A program made the position numbers and the translations under genes. 11,091 nucleotides of DNA from Nitrososphaerota archaeon (GTDB lineage Archaea > Thermoproteota > Nitrososphaeria > Nitrososphaerales > Nitrosopumilaceae), in the NCBI GenBank assembly GCA_030611185.1, contig JAUWQG010000021.1, positions 1 through 11,091 on the forward strand, given 5' to 3'. Positions 1 to 7,038 of this stretch are shown one piece after another. Each line of letters opens with the position of its first letter. Position 1 is the stretch's first letter. The notes under the pieces are model-generated. The model was given only the letters and a program-made list of their open reading frames with translations, did no database searches and had not been told where the DNA came from.

Positions 1-2037
1 TGCCAAATCATCTAGTGTCTTTATTTTGTGTTTGAACAAAGCCCTTGCCCTTACTCTGCCGATTCCCTTGACTTTAACTAGCTCCAAAAGTTCTTCTCTT
101 ATCCCATATACAATTCGCCTTCTCAGGTTTTCAAGATCTTCTAGTAAATCTGCCCTTTCTACATGCTTTGCAATCTCTCTTAGACAGTAAATGAGCCAAT
201 TTGCATTCTCGACCATTCTGTGCATGTCTCCGGACTCTATTCCAAGGCCATCGGAGAGAGAAGTTTCAGAGGATTCTGTAATCCATGACTGTAAGGCAAG
301 AAGACTTCTTGAGCAATCATACTCTGAAATAGGCTCAAGTAGTTCTGATGAGTGATTTTCTATCATTAGACTTGCAGTCTCAAAATCTTTGTTTCTCAGT
401 GAGAATTTTGGGAAAAATTCCTCAGAGTTTGTAATAACATGTAAAAATCCAAAAGTGTGTTTTTTTTTCTTTGAAACATTTTCAATAGAGTCTCTGAAAA
501 GAGTTGCAGTTAATGGATCAATATACAACATTGATGTCTTTTTTCCAAATTCAGTAGCTGCATATCGTTCACCCTTTTTTATTATTAAAAATTCACTTGA
601 AAGAAAACGTAATGCAATATCAATTGCAAACTTTATTGTTGCTTTTCTTGATTGTAATCCACCCAATGTTTGCAAAAAGAAATCCAGAATTTCTTCTTTT
701 TTAATTCCAGGATTTGTTACAATTACACTTAGAATGTGTGTTCTCAGAGACTTGTCATCAGTTATTTTTGATTCAATTGGTTCAGGTTCTCCCTTTATGT
801 AATGCTCAATTATCTCCTCACCATTTCCTTTTCCAACAACTATGGATTCGCCATACTTGTCGTATTGTGGTCTACCTGCTCGTCCACAAAGTTGTTTATA
901 CTCTAAAATGCTAATTGGTCTGTTTGCTCCAATCTTTGCATTGTATCTGTTAATGTTTGAAATTACAACACGTCTTGCTGGAAGATTAACACCAGCTGCT
1001 AAAGTCGGGGTAGATGATAGTAGTTTTATTGTTCCCTTACGAAATTCAGTTTCAATAATTTGCCTACATGTTTGGTTCAATCCTGCGTGATGAAACCCAA
1101 CTCCTTTTTTTACTAATAATGCTAATGTCTTTACAAGATCAGTGTGTTCGTTTGTTGCTAGAATTTTTTTTGAGATTTTTTCTAGTTCAACTAGTTCTTT
1201 TTTTTCTAAAAATTGCTCAATTACCTCCATTGCCTTTGTCGCCAAAGACTTGGAGCGAGCCCTAGTTTCTGCAAAAATAAGAGATTGGCCTCCTTCCTGC
1301 ACGCATTGCACGCCTAGATCAATTGGAGTTCCACGAATTGTGTTATCCACATCAAAGGTAGTACCATCACTCATAGTTACCACGCCACCATCATGAACTC
1401 CTTCAGATAGCGGGACAGGTCTCCACGTATTTTCTACTAATTTGCATCCAAGCCAATTTGCCAACTCATCAGAATTTGTAATGGTAGCACTTAGACCTAA
1501 AATTTGTGGTTTTGGTTCTAGTCTTTTTAGTTGGGTTAGTACCATCTCAAGTGTTGGTCCACGTGATTCATCTCCTATCAAATGTATCTCATCAGAAATA
1601 ACAAGACCAATCTCATCAATCCACTCAGCGCCTCGTCTGATTATAGAATCCATTTTTTCATTTGTTAAAATTAAAATATTATTTTTCTCTAATTTTTTTT
1701 CAACATTATCAAAATCCCCAGTGGAAATTCCTACTTTGATTTTGTTTCCTATAGAAAGTTGTTCTAATTTTTTAAATTCTATAAATTTTTCAGATGCCAA
1801 TGCTCGAAGTGGACTAAGATAAATTACCTTGCCTTTGTTTTTTGAAAGATAACTAATAATTGCCAAAGTTGCAATTAGTGTTTTTCCGCTTGCAGTGGGA
1901 GCTGACACCAATACACTTTTTCCTTTAAGGAGTCCTGCCTTGACACTTTCAGCTTGGGGTGGATATAGTTTTGTTAACCCTTCTGATTTCAAAAATTCAA
2001 TTGCAGATTCTGGAAGATCTAGTTTCTCTATTTTCAT
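1..2037 (-). CDS. hel308: Hel308-type ATP-dependent DNA helicase, C-terminus cut off by the window edge
   Basis: This is a superfamily 2 Ski2-like 3'-5' DNA helicase of the Hel308/PolQ-helicase family, which is known to unwind lagging strands at stalled forks and remodel recombination intermediates. My translation gives 679 codons with no stop before position 1. Visible motifs are a Q-motif-like YPPQ (residues 25-28), Walker A APTASGKT (46-53), DEIH (149-152), GLSAT (181-185), the family motif STPTLAAGVNLPAR (342-355) and motif VI QLCGRAGRP (382-390). GIGRVRAR at 658-665 matches the helix-hairpin-helix and RAR region of domain 5, so only a few tens of residues should be missing compared with the usual length of about 700. 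The ATG at 2037-2035 overlaps the mcm TGA in an ATGA junction, with no separate Shine-Dalgarno, which suggests translational coupling. It is the last visible gene of the gins23-mcm-hel308 operon. The family call is firm. Confidence 0.96.
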   Translation of the reverse strand, partial: MKIEKLDLPESAIEFLKSEGLTKLYPPQAESVKAGLLKGKSVLVSAPTASGKTLIATLAIISYLSKNKGKVIYLSPLRALASEKFIEFKKLEQLSIGNKIKVGISTGDFDNVEKKLEKNNILILTNEKMDSIIRRGAEWIDEIGLVISDEIHLIGDESRGPTLEMVLTQLKRLEPKPQILGLSATITNSDELANWLGCKLVENTWRPVPLSEGVHDGGVVTMSDGTTFDVDNTIRGTPIDLGVQCVQEGGQSLIFAETRARSKSLATKAMEVIEQFLEKKELVELEKISKKILATNEHTDLVKTLALLVKKGVGFHHAGLNQTCRQIIETEFRKGTIKLLSSTPTLAAGVNLPARRVVISNINRYNAKIGANRPISILEYKQLCGRAGRPQYDKYGESIVVGKGNGEEIIEHYIKGEPEPIESKITDDKSLRTHILSVIVTNPGIKKEEILDFFLQTLGGLQSRKATIKFAIDIALRFLSSEFLIIKKGERYAATEFGKKTSMLYIDPLTATLFRDSIENVSKKKKHTFGFLHVITNSEEFFPKFSLRNKDFETASLMIENHSSELLEPISEYDCSRSLLALQSWITESSETSLSDGLGIESGDMHRMVENANWLIYCLREIAKHVERADLLEDLENLRRRIVYGIREELLELVKVKGIGRVRARALFKHKIKTLDDLA

Positions 2038-4121
2038 ACTCGGTTATAATGACCGGGTTTTGATTCATAAATAGATGCTTCGCGCAGCATTCTTCGTATA
2101 TAGTTTCTAGCTTCTTCTTCTGTAAACTTTTCAGTCTTTTCTAGTTCTTTTACAAATGTCCTTTCTTCAACCGATACCTTGTTGTCTCCCTCAAGACCCT
2201 TTAGAACATCCATGAATAATTGCATTTTTGAGACTTCACTTCTTGGCCTTCCTTGGAGAACACCTAAATCTACTTTTCCTGTATTGACATCAACGCCTGC
2301 ATCCTGAAGCATTGACTGAATTAGGAAAATTGCACGCTCAGCATCTTCTTCTTCTACCTTGTCTTTCATGAGTAGTCTGGCTCGTGCAGTTGAGAGCCTA
2401 ATTATACCCTCTAGTTGTCTTGGGGTAACTGTAATCATCTCTTCTGATTCGACATTTCTCATTTGTAAATAATAATCAAGAATTTTTTCTTCTGCTTCTT
2501 TTGTTAAAGTCGGCATACCCTTTTTTGCAAATGCAAGATACTTTGTTAGCAAATCAACATCAATTACAGAACGATTATCCGTTCCTTTTGGAGTATGTAA
2601 TTCTATTATGTGCCGTGCAATTTTTTCATCTTTTTCTCTAGTTGGAATATCCCTTACCACAAATATCAAATCAAATCTTGTAAGTAATGGAATTGGCAAA
2701 TTTACATTTTCTGTAATGTTTTTGAATGGATCATACTTTCCATACATCGGGTTGGCTGCAGCCAGAATAGAAGTTCTTGCATTAAGTGTTGCAACAATAC
2801 CACCTTTTGCAATACTTGCAGATTGTTGTTCCATTACTTCATGCAATGCACTTCTATCCTCTGGTTTCATTTTATCAAATTCATCAATACATACCAGTCC
2901 TTGATCACCTAGTACTACGGCTCCTGCTTCTAGCATCATAATTCCAGACTTATCTTTGACTACAGCTGCTGTAAGACCTGCGGCAGTTGAGCCTCTACCA
3001 GATGTGTAAAGTCCTCTTGGTGCAATTCTTGCACAAAATTTTAACATCTCACTTTTTGCAGTACCAGGATCACCAACAAGAAAGACGTTAATGTCCCCTC
3101 TAATCTTACTTCCATCACCTAATAATCGTTGGTTAGAACCTACTATCAAAAGTAAAATTGCCTCTTTAATTAGAGATTGTCCTTGAATGTGTGGTGCAAG
3201 CGAATCTATCAATCTCTGATATACATCAGGAGATTGGGACAGTGCTCGAATTAATTTTTCATCTTCAGGTAAAATTTCTTCTCTCTGTATTTTTCTTGAG
3301 GATTTGTTACCACGACCACCTAAAAATTCAATATTGTTACCTTCAATTCTCAACCTGTAAAGTCCACTGTGTCCCCTTGGAACGCCTGCAACTGATTCTT
3401 GCTCAATTCGGACTATGCCAGTTAAGATGATTCTGTCTCCAGGTCTTGCATTATCAACTAGATCCTGACGTATTGTGACGTCAATATAGTGAGGAAGCTG
3501 GCCTGGAGGAAGGTCTTCAGGGAGTTCTTGCAATCTTAGAATTTGAAAATCTATGAATTTACTTGCTTCTGGTTTTAGCTCAAAATCTCGATGTTTACAA
3601 TTTGGGCTATCACATACAACTGGAGTCTTTACATCCATACTTTGGAGCTGAATTACTTTAGTTGGATGCTCATCAGGACACACAAAGATTAGCTCCTTTG
3701 CAAGTGGTTTTACTTCTGATGATCTTACTACCATCCCTGAAACACTTACGATATTACCAATTGTTTCAGCAGTGATTTGTCTTAGACTACGTTGTAGTGG
3801 ATAATTTACAATTCTAACACGAACTTCATCTTTGATTTTTTCAGCATAGTCAGAAAATCTAGTTTGCAAAGCTTCTTTTATTGCACGAGAAAATGCATCG
3901 AGAATTTTATCAGGAGCATCAGAAAACATACTTGCAAGTTCTGGTTCTACTACAAGGTCATTGTAATCAACTAAAATATACTTTGAATTTTTTGGCATCA
4001 TCTCGTCGATTTGCTCGACATATTTGTAATTGCCAAATTTGTCTTTGAATCTAATTAAGAAATCTTTCACCTTGTCTGACAAGGCAGATTCTGTAAATGT
4101 ACTAGTTTGAACTTTGCTCAT
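2034..4121 (-). CDS. mcm: MCM replicative DNA helicase
   Basis: The product is the hexameric replicative helicase that unwinds DNA at the fork, acting with GINS and the Cdc45/RecJ-like protein. At 695 residues it has the normal length of a single archaeal MCM. The order is an N-terminal helical domain; an OB fold with a zinc site whose likely ligands are C148, H152, C170 and C175 (a CxxxH...CxxxxC variant); and an AAA+ core with Walker A GDPGTAKS (350-357), Walker B CIDEFDKM (411-418), sensor 1 AAANP (454-458), the arginine finger in LLTRFDL (R482) and sensor 2 PRQLEGIIRLS (R568). A C-terminal winged-helix domain spans about 625-695. The ATG at 4121 is chosen because AAGGAG lies 8 bases upstream. 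The gene overlaps the end of gins23 by 20 bases and hel308 by 4 bases. No inteins or insertions are seen. Confidence 0.98.
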   Translation of the reverse strand: MSKVQTSTFTESALSDKVKDFLIRFKDKFGNYKYVEQIDEMMPKNSKYILVDYNDLVVEPELASMFSDAPDKILDAFSRAIKEALQTRFSDYAEKIKDEVRVRIVNYPLQRSLRQITAETIGNIVSVSGMVVRSSEVKPLAKELIFVCPDEHPTKVIQLQSMDVKTPVVCDSPNCKHRDFELKPEASKFIDFQILRLQELPEDLPPGQLPHYIDVTIRQDLVDNARPGDRIILTGIVRIEQESVAGVPRGHSGLYRLRIEGNNIEFLGGRGNKSSRKIQREEILPEDEKLIRALSQSPDVYQRLIDSLAPHIQGQSLIKEAILLLIVGSNQRLLGDGSKIRGDINVFLVGDPGTAKSEMLKFCARIAPRGLYTSGRGSTAAGLTAAVVKDKSGIMMLEAGAVVLGDQGLVCIDEFDKMKPEDRSALHEVMEQQSASIAKGGIVATLNARTSILAAANPMYGKYDPFKNITENVNLPIPLLTRFDLIFVVRDIPTREKDEKIARHIIELHTPKGTDNRSVIDVDLLTKYLAFAKKGMPTLTKEAEEKILDYYLQMRNVESEEMITVTPRQLEGIIRLSTARARLLMKDKVEEEDAERAIFLIQSMLQDAGVDVNTGKVDLGVLQGRPRSEVSKMQLFMDVLKGLEGDNKVSVEERTFVKELEKTEKFTEEEARNYIRRMLREASIYESKPGHYNRV

Positions 4122-4632
4122 TTAAATTACTCCTTATCTGTGTTTCAAAATTTTTGCTGTTATCATAAATTGTTTTAAAAAAAACACTTTCTTCAACTGT
4201 AAGTTTGTTGTACAAATCAGAATTTAGTTTCGTAGAGTCTGCAAGTTTTACAAGCTTGCCCCTTCGCATTCTAAATAATTCTAGTAACATACTTTCAATG
4301 TGATTAAAGTCATCTCTTTGTAATGTTCTCATGTGTTGTTTTAGTTTAATGTAAAAGTGAGGATCTAGAGTTGATACTTGGTATTCACCTACCATTTTTT
4401 CTTTGGATAATGCTTGTTTGAGTTCAGTTACCATATCAGGTGAATCTAACTCTCCGAGTTTATTGTCTGCTATAATTTTTCCAATCCATCTAGGTAGATT
4501 CAAAATCTCTCCGGTGCTTCCCTCAATTTTTACCTTGGCTACGTTAAACTTGATATCCTGACTAAGAGTGGTTTTAGCATTCTTTAGACCATATCCCATC
4601 TCGTGCAACTTTTCTACATTCTCTATTTCCAT
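4102..4632 (-). CDS. gins23: GINS complex subunit, Gins23 type
   Basis: This is a subunit of the archaeal GINS complex, which binds and activates MCM together with the GAN/RecJ-like Cdc45 homologue. From the ATG at 4632 it has 176 residues, normal for Gins23. A small beta-rich B-domain comes first, with the signature ILNLPRWIGKII (about residues 43-54), followed by the helical A-domain that contains YIKLKQHMRTL and LLELFRMRRGKLVKLA (about 110-136). B-before-A order is the Gins23 arrangement; Gins51 has the reverse. A GTG nine bases further upstream (4641) is an in-frame alternative, but MEIENVEK is the more natural start. It is the first gene of the gins23-mcm-hel308 operon, 123 bases from the divergent rfcS start. 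The sequence is divergent, as is usual for GINS, and the call rests on the signature plus the mcm linkage. Confidence 0.9.
   Translation of the reverse strand: MEIENVEKLHEMGYGLKNAKTTLSQDIKFNVAKVKIEGSTGEILNLPRWIGKIIADNKLGELDSPDMVTELKQALSKEKMVGEYQVSTLDPHFYIKLKQHMRTLQRDDFNHIESMLLELFRMRRGKLVKLADSTKLNSDLYNKLTVEESVFFKTIYDNSKNFETQIRSNLNEQSSN
4130..4135 (-). promoter_or_regulatory. Shine-Dalgarno site of mcm
   Basis: AAGGAG on the minus strand sits 8 bases before the mcm ATG, inside the last codons of gins23. It decides the mcm start. It also fits the archaeal habit of using Shine-Dalgarno sites for internal operon genes while the first genes are leaderless or nearly so. Confidence 0.75.
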
Positions 4633-4673
4633 TAAGATCACTACTTGTCCATAAGATCCTCATGTAGTGGATC

Positions 4674-4680
4674 GATAAAT
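4674..4680 (-). promoter_or_regulatory. Putative TATA box of the gins23-mcm-hel308 operon
   Basis: ATTTATC on the minus strand is the best TATA-like element upstream of gins23. Placing transcription start about 26 bases downstream gives roughly position 4651 and a leader of about 18 bases before the ATG at 4632. It faces the rfcS TATA box across two palindromes. The position is inferred from spacing only. Confidence 0.45.
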
Positions 4681-4685
4681 TCTCT

Positions 4686-4711
4686 TCACTATTTAGTGAG
4701 ATCAATTGATC
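4686..4711. repeat. Two adjacent palindromes in the divergent gins23/rfcS promoter region
   Basis: TCACTA-TT-TAGTGA (4686-4699) is directly followed by the perfect 12-base palindrome GATCAATTGATC (4700-4711). The pair lies midway between the two facing TATA-like boxes (centres near 4677 and 4728), the usual place for a shared operator. An operator role is inference; the symmetry is plain in the sequence. Confidence 0.5.
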
Positions 4712-4724
4712 CTACTAATTTCGA

Positions 4725-4731
4725 TTTATTA
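4725..4731 (+). promoter_or_regulatory. Putative TATA box of rfcS
   Basis: TTTATTA is centred about 28 bases before the ATG at 4756. That spacing predicts a leaderless transcript starting at or next to the start codon, and supports 4756 over the open frame that extends further upstream. Confidence 0.55.
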
Positions 4732-4755
4732 GTGGGGCGTAGACTATGGGTAAAC

Positions 4756-5706
4756 ATGTTATCAACAGGCATGTGGGTTGAAAAATATCGCCCAACAAAA
4801 CTCTCAGAAATAGTAAATCAAACCGAAATAATTGGTAGTCTAGGAGCTCTAATTGCAAATCCTGCAGACATGCCACACTTGTTGTTTTCCGGATCTGCAG
4901 GAGTTGGAAAGACTACTACTGCAATATGTATCTCAACACAAGTCCTTGGAGAAAATGCAAAAGAGTACACCTTGGAGCTTAATGCATCTGATGAGAGAGG
5001 AATAGGAATGGTGCGAGAAAAGGTAAAAAAATTCTCCAGATTTGCAGGAATGGCAGATGCACCTTTCAAATTAATTATTCTAGATGAGGCAGATGAGATG
5101 ACAAATGATGCTCAGACTGCTCTTAGACGAATAATAGAAGACACTGCAAAATTTTGTAGATTTATCCTTATTGCAAATAATATCTCAAAAATTATCGATC
5201 CAATTCAAAGTAGATGTGCCACCTTCAAGTTTACTTCAATTCCTGAAGAAGATGTGATTAGCAGACTAGGTGATATTGCTAAAAAAGAAAAGGTAAAGGC
5301 AGACAAAAAGGGTCTCAAGGCAATTTATGATTACTCTGAAGGGGATTTGAGACATGCCATAAATCTAATGCAGGCAACTGCAAGTTTGGGGGATATTACT
5401 GAGGCAAATGTAAAGTCCTCAGCTGGGCTTTCTAAGACGTCAGATGTAGATATAGTACTCAAAATGGCCCTGGCAGGCAAAATCACAGATGCAAGAGAAA
5501 AGATGATTGAATTAATCAAAGTTTATGGAATGAGCGAATCTGACTTTTTAAAATATCTAAACTCTGCAGTATTCAAAACAAAACATGAAAACCTATCTAA
5601 AATCTTAGAGTCTATTGCAAAGTATGATTACAGAATTTTAGTTGGAGCAAATCCTGAGATTCAATTATCTGCATTACTTGCAGAACTAGGAAGTTTAGAA
5701 AAATAA
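4756..5706 (+). CDS. rfcS: Replication factor C small subunit (clamp loader)
   Basis: This is the AAA+ small subunit of the RFC clamp loader, which opens the PCNA ring and places it on primed DNA. From the ATG at 4756 it has 316 residues, normal for the family. It begins with the conserved MWVEKYRP region, followed by Walker A GSAGVGKT (46-53), the ELNASDERGI segment (74-83), Walker B LDEADEM (109-115), sensor 1 FILIANN (136-142), the SRC arginine-finger motif (152-154) and the C-terminal helical collar. The frame is open back to an ATG at 4645, but those 37 extra residues resemble no RFC and contain the promoter, so they are excluded. M6 (4771) is another possible start. It is transcribed divergently from the gins23 operon. 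Its stop codon touches the tRNA-Ser gene on the other strand with no spacer. Confidence 0.97.
   Translation: MLSTGMWVEKYRPTKLSEIVNQTEIIGSLGALIANPADMPHLLFSGSAGVGKTTTAICISTQVLGENAKEYTLELNASDERGIGMVREKVKKFSRFAGMADAPFKLIILDEADEMTNDAQTALRRIIEDTAKFCRFILIANNISKIIDPIQSRCATFKFTSIPEEDVISRLGDIAKKEKVKADKKGLKAIYDYSEGDLRHAINLMQATASLGDITEANVKSSAGLSKTSDVDIVLKMALAGKITDAREKMIELIKVYGMSESDFLKYLNSAVFKTKHENLSKILESIAKYDYRILVGANPEIQLSALLAELGSLEK
5698..5706 (-). terminator. T-tract terminator of tRNA-Ser, inside the end of rfcS
   Basis: Read on the minus strand, TTATTTTTC follows the tRNA discriminator base directly, which is a normal archaeal T-rich termination signal. The same bases encode the last residues (Glu-Lys) and stop codon of rfcS on the plus strand. 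Confidence 0.5.
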
Positions 5707-5790
5707 CGCAGAGAGGGGGATTTGAACCCCCGTGTCCTTGCGAACACAGGCTTTCAAGGCCCGCGCCCTACCGGGCTAGGCGACCTCTGC
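5707..5790 (-). tRNA. tRNA-Ser, anticodon UGA
   Basis: The minus strand folds into a complete class II tRNA of 84 bases. The acceptor stem is GCAGAGG/TCTCTGC with discriminator G. The D-stem is GCC/GGC around a loop with a GG. The anticodon stem is CGGGC/GCCTG with the loop CTTGAAA, giving anticodon TGA. The long variable arm is TGTTC-GCAA-GGACA and the T-arm is GGGGG-TTCAAAT-CCCCC. The long variable arm and G discriminator are serine identity features. No intron is seen and CCA is not encoded. It reads UCA and, by wobble, other UCN codons. It is tail-to-tail with rfcS with no spacer. Confidence 0.97.
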
Positions 5791-5811
5791 AAAGTTCGAT
5801 AAAAGATAGTG

Positions 5812-5820
5812 ATTAAAATT
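5812..5820 (-). promoter_or_regulatory. Putative TATA box of tRNA-Ser
   Basis: ATTTTAATC on the minus strand is centred about 26 bases before the first base of the tRNA, the spacing expected for transcription starting at or near the mature 5' end. Confidence 0.4.
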
Positions 5821-5835
5821 TGTTGAGGAAGAATA

Positions 5836-5856
5836 GAAAAATAAGAAAAAAGAAAA
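5836..5856 (-). terminator. T-rich terminator after the first ferredoxin gene
   Basis: On the minus strand, runs of four, six and five T separated by single C or CTTA follow the stop codon at 5864 by less than 30 bases. There is no hairpin, which is usual for archaeal intrinsic termination. Confidence 0.55.
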
Positions 5857-5863
5857 TTATTCT

Positions 5864-6409
5864 TTAATCGTGTGAGTGTGGGCCACCACTGCCTTCCATC
5901 TTGACATAAGTACCTGCTGCTTTCTCATGGTATTCTCCATTTGCTTGTTCAATAAGAATAGCACCAGTTGGACATGCTTCTTGACAGGCCATGCAAATAG
6001 TACAATCATGTTCTCTGATTGGCATTGACTTGTCACTTTTGTCTAATCTTTCGTCTTGTTCAGTAAGACCAGTACCATCAAAGGTTTTACCAACAACATC
6101 TGCTGCTGGAATATCTTGTTCGGTTCTAAACCATTCGAATGTTTGTACTGGGCATACACTCATGCAAGATCCTGCGGCAATACATGAATCCCAATCTACT
6201 GCAACTGTAGTACCGTGAATACCTAGTGGAACTTGCTCTTCTCCATGTTCTGCATATGCAGCCTTTACTTCTTCATCTTGAAATGCAGCTCCATCAGTAC
6301 CGGTATTTACAGGCCAGATCCAGTGAAAATTCTCGCCATCACTATGACTTGTCTTTCCAGTTGGTTCTTTTTCTGCAAAATAGTCTTCAGATATTACTAA
6401 ATCTGCCAT
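5864..6409 (-). CDS. 7Fe dicluster ferredoxin, copy A (Sulfolobus zinc-ferredoxin type)
   Basis: This is a cytosolic low-potential electron carrier. At 181 residues it is much longer than Sulfolobus ferredoxin (about 103). It has an N-terminal extension, LGIHGTTVAVDWDSC at 62-76, a first cluster motif CxxxxxCxxxCP (C76, C82, C86), an inserted linker of about 40 residues, and a second motif CxxCxxCxxxCP (C136, C139, C142, C146). Seven cysteines fit one [3Fe-4S] and one [4Fe-4S] cluster. The residue three after C76 is Ala79, where the Sulfolobus protein, as I recall it, has Asp. H22, H29 and H65 align with its zinc-binding histidines, but its fourth ligand, an Asp, is Met129 here. The tail ends in HSHD. 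The ATG at 6409 is chosen because the TATA box lies 27 bases upstream; a TTG at 6427 is in frame but too close to it. The redox partner is unknown. Confidence 0.9.
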   Translation of the reverse strand: MADLVISEDYFAEKEPTGKTSHSDGENFHWIWPVNTGTDGAAFQDEEVKAAYAEHGEEQVPLGIHGTTVAVDWDSCIAAGSCMSVCPVQTFEWFRTEQDIPAADVVGKTFDGTGLTEQDERLDKSDKSMPIREHDCTICMACQEACPTGAILIEQANGEYHEKAAGTYVKMEGSGGPHSHD

Positions 6410-6429
6410 GAAATAATTATTATTCAAAT

Positions 6430-6445
6430 ATTATTTAAAGCTAGA
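6430..6445 (-). promoter_or_regulatory. Promoter of ferredoxin copy A (duplicated element)
   Basis: On the minus strand TCTAGCTTTAAATAAT holds a strong TATA box (TTTAAA, 6434-6439) with TCTAGC in the BRE position. It predicts leaderless transcription from the ATG at 6409. The same 16 bases recur at 7039-7054 at the same distance from the second ferredoxin start. Confidence 0.75.
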
Positions 6446-6484
6446 TAGAATTAATCTGACCTAATCCTGTGATTGGGAATGATA

Positions 6485-6507
6485 GGTAAAAATTTCAAAA
6501 TAAATTT
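6485..6507 (-). terminator. T-rich terminator after the second ferredoxin gene
   Basis: On the minus strand TTTATTTTGAAATTTTTACC lies 30-50 bases after the stop codon at 6536. This suggests copy B ends its own transcript before the copy A promoter. Confidence 0.4.
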
Positions 6508-6535
6508 TGTGGATCAATTGAGAAATTTTTTGGTT

Positions 6536-7018
6536 CTATGCTGCTTGGTCGTGATGTTCTTGGTTTGACTGATCGACTTTGATTGCTTGTGGAGGACATA
6601 CTGATACACATGCCATACACCAAATGCAATCATGTTCTCTTATTGGATCAGCCTTGTCAGTGTAATCTGTTCTTTGGTCCTTTTCAGTACTGCCTGTACC
6701 TTCAAAGGATTGTCCAACTATGTCTTTAGCTGGAACATCTTTTTCAGTTCTATACCATTGAAAGACTTGAACTGGACATGCTTCAATGCATGCACCATCT
6801 GCAACACAAGAGTCCCAATCTACTGCGACCATTGTTCCACTAACACCTAATGGTACTAGTTCTTCGTTTTTTGCAGCATATGCAGCTTTAACTTCATCAT
6901 TGCTAGCAGCTTCATCTACTCTTCCTGGACCCCACATAACGTGATAGTGTTCACCGTCAGAATGGTTAATCTTTCCAAGTGGCTTTAGGCCTTCAGGGAA
7001 GTCTTCTGCTATTGGCAT
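6536..7018 (-). CDS. 7Fe dicluster ferredoxin, copy B (Sulfolobus zinc-ferredoxin type)
   Basis: This paralogue of the neighbouring ferredoxin has 160 residues. It shares the NHSDGEHYH/SHSDGENFH N-terminal region, the VAVDWDSC entry to the first cluster and the long inter-cluster linker with GTGxTExD. Cluster cysteines are C71, C77, C81 and C131, C134, C137, C141, again fitting [3Fe-4S] plus [4Fe-4S]. Asp74 is present at the site where copy A has Ala, which is the Sulfolobus-like state. Of the putative zinc ligands, N-terminal histidines (H19, H24, H26) and Asp124 are present, but the LGIHG histidine is replaced (LGVSG, Ser60). I start it at the ATG at 7018, not 7027, because that puts the TATA box at the same distance as in copy A. 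It is divergent from eIF6 and lacks the His-rich tail of copy A. Confidence 0.9.
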   Translation of the reverse strand: MPIAEDFPEGLKPLGKINHSDGEHYHVMWGPGRVDEAASNDEVKAAYAAKNEELVPLGVSGTMVAVDWDSCVADGACIEACPVQVFQWYRTEKDVPAKDIVGQSFEGTGSTEKDQRTDYTDKADPIREHDCIWCMACVSVCPPQAIKVDQSNQEHHDQAA

Positions 7019-7038
7019 GATTCCCATCAGATTTCCAG

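Noticed and set aside
389..1822. Several plus-strand open frames opposite the left-end helicase gene
   Set aside because: They lie wholly antisense to hel308, which has every family motif in one uninterrupted minus-strand frame; the translations look like no known protein.
4645..4755. N-terminal extension of rfcS from the ATG at 4645
   Set aside because: The 37 extra residues match no RFC feature, and the stretch contains the palindromes and the rfcS TATA box, which fit a start at 4756.
4633..4755. Replication origin near the replication genes
   Set aside because: There is no orc1/cdc6 gene and no recognisable origin-recognition-box repeat with a G-tract; the palindromes fit a divergent operator better.
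5799..5806. CTTTTATC as the tRNA-Ser TATA box
   Set aside because: It is centred only about 13 bases before the tRNA 5' end, so transcription would begin inside the tRNA; the element near 5816 has the right spacing.
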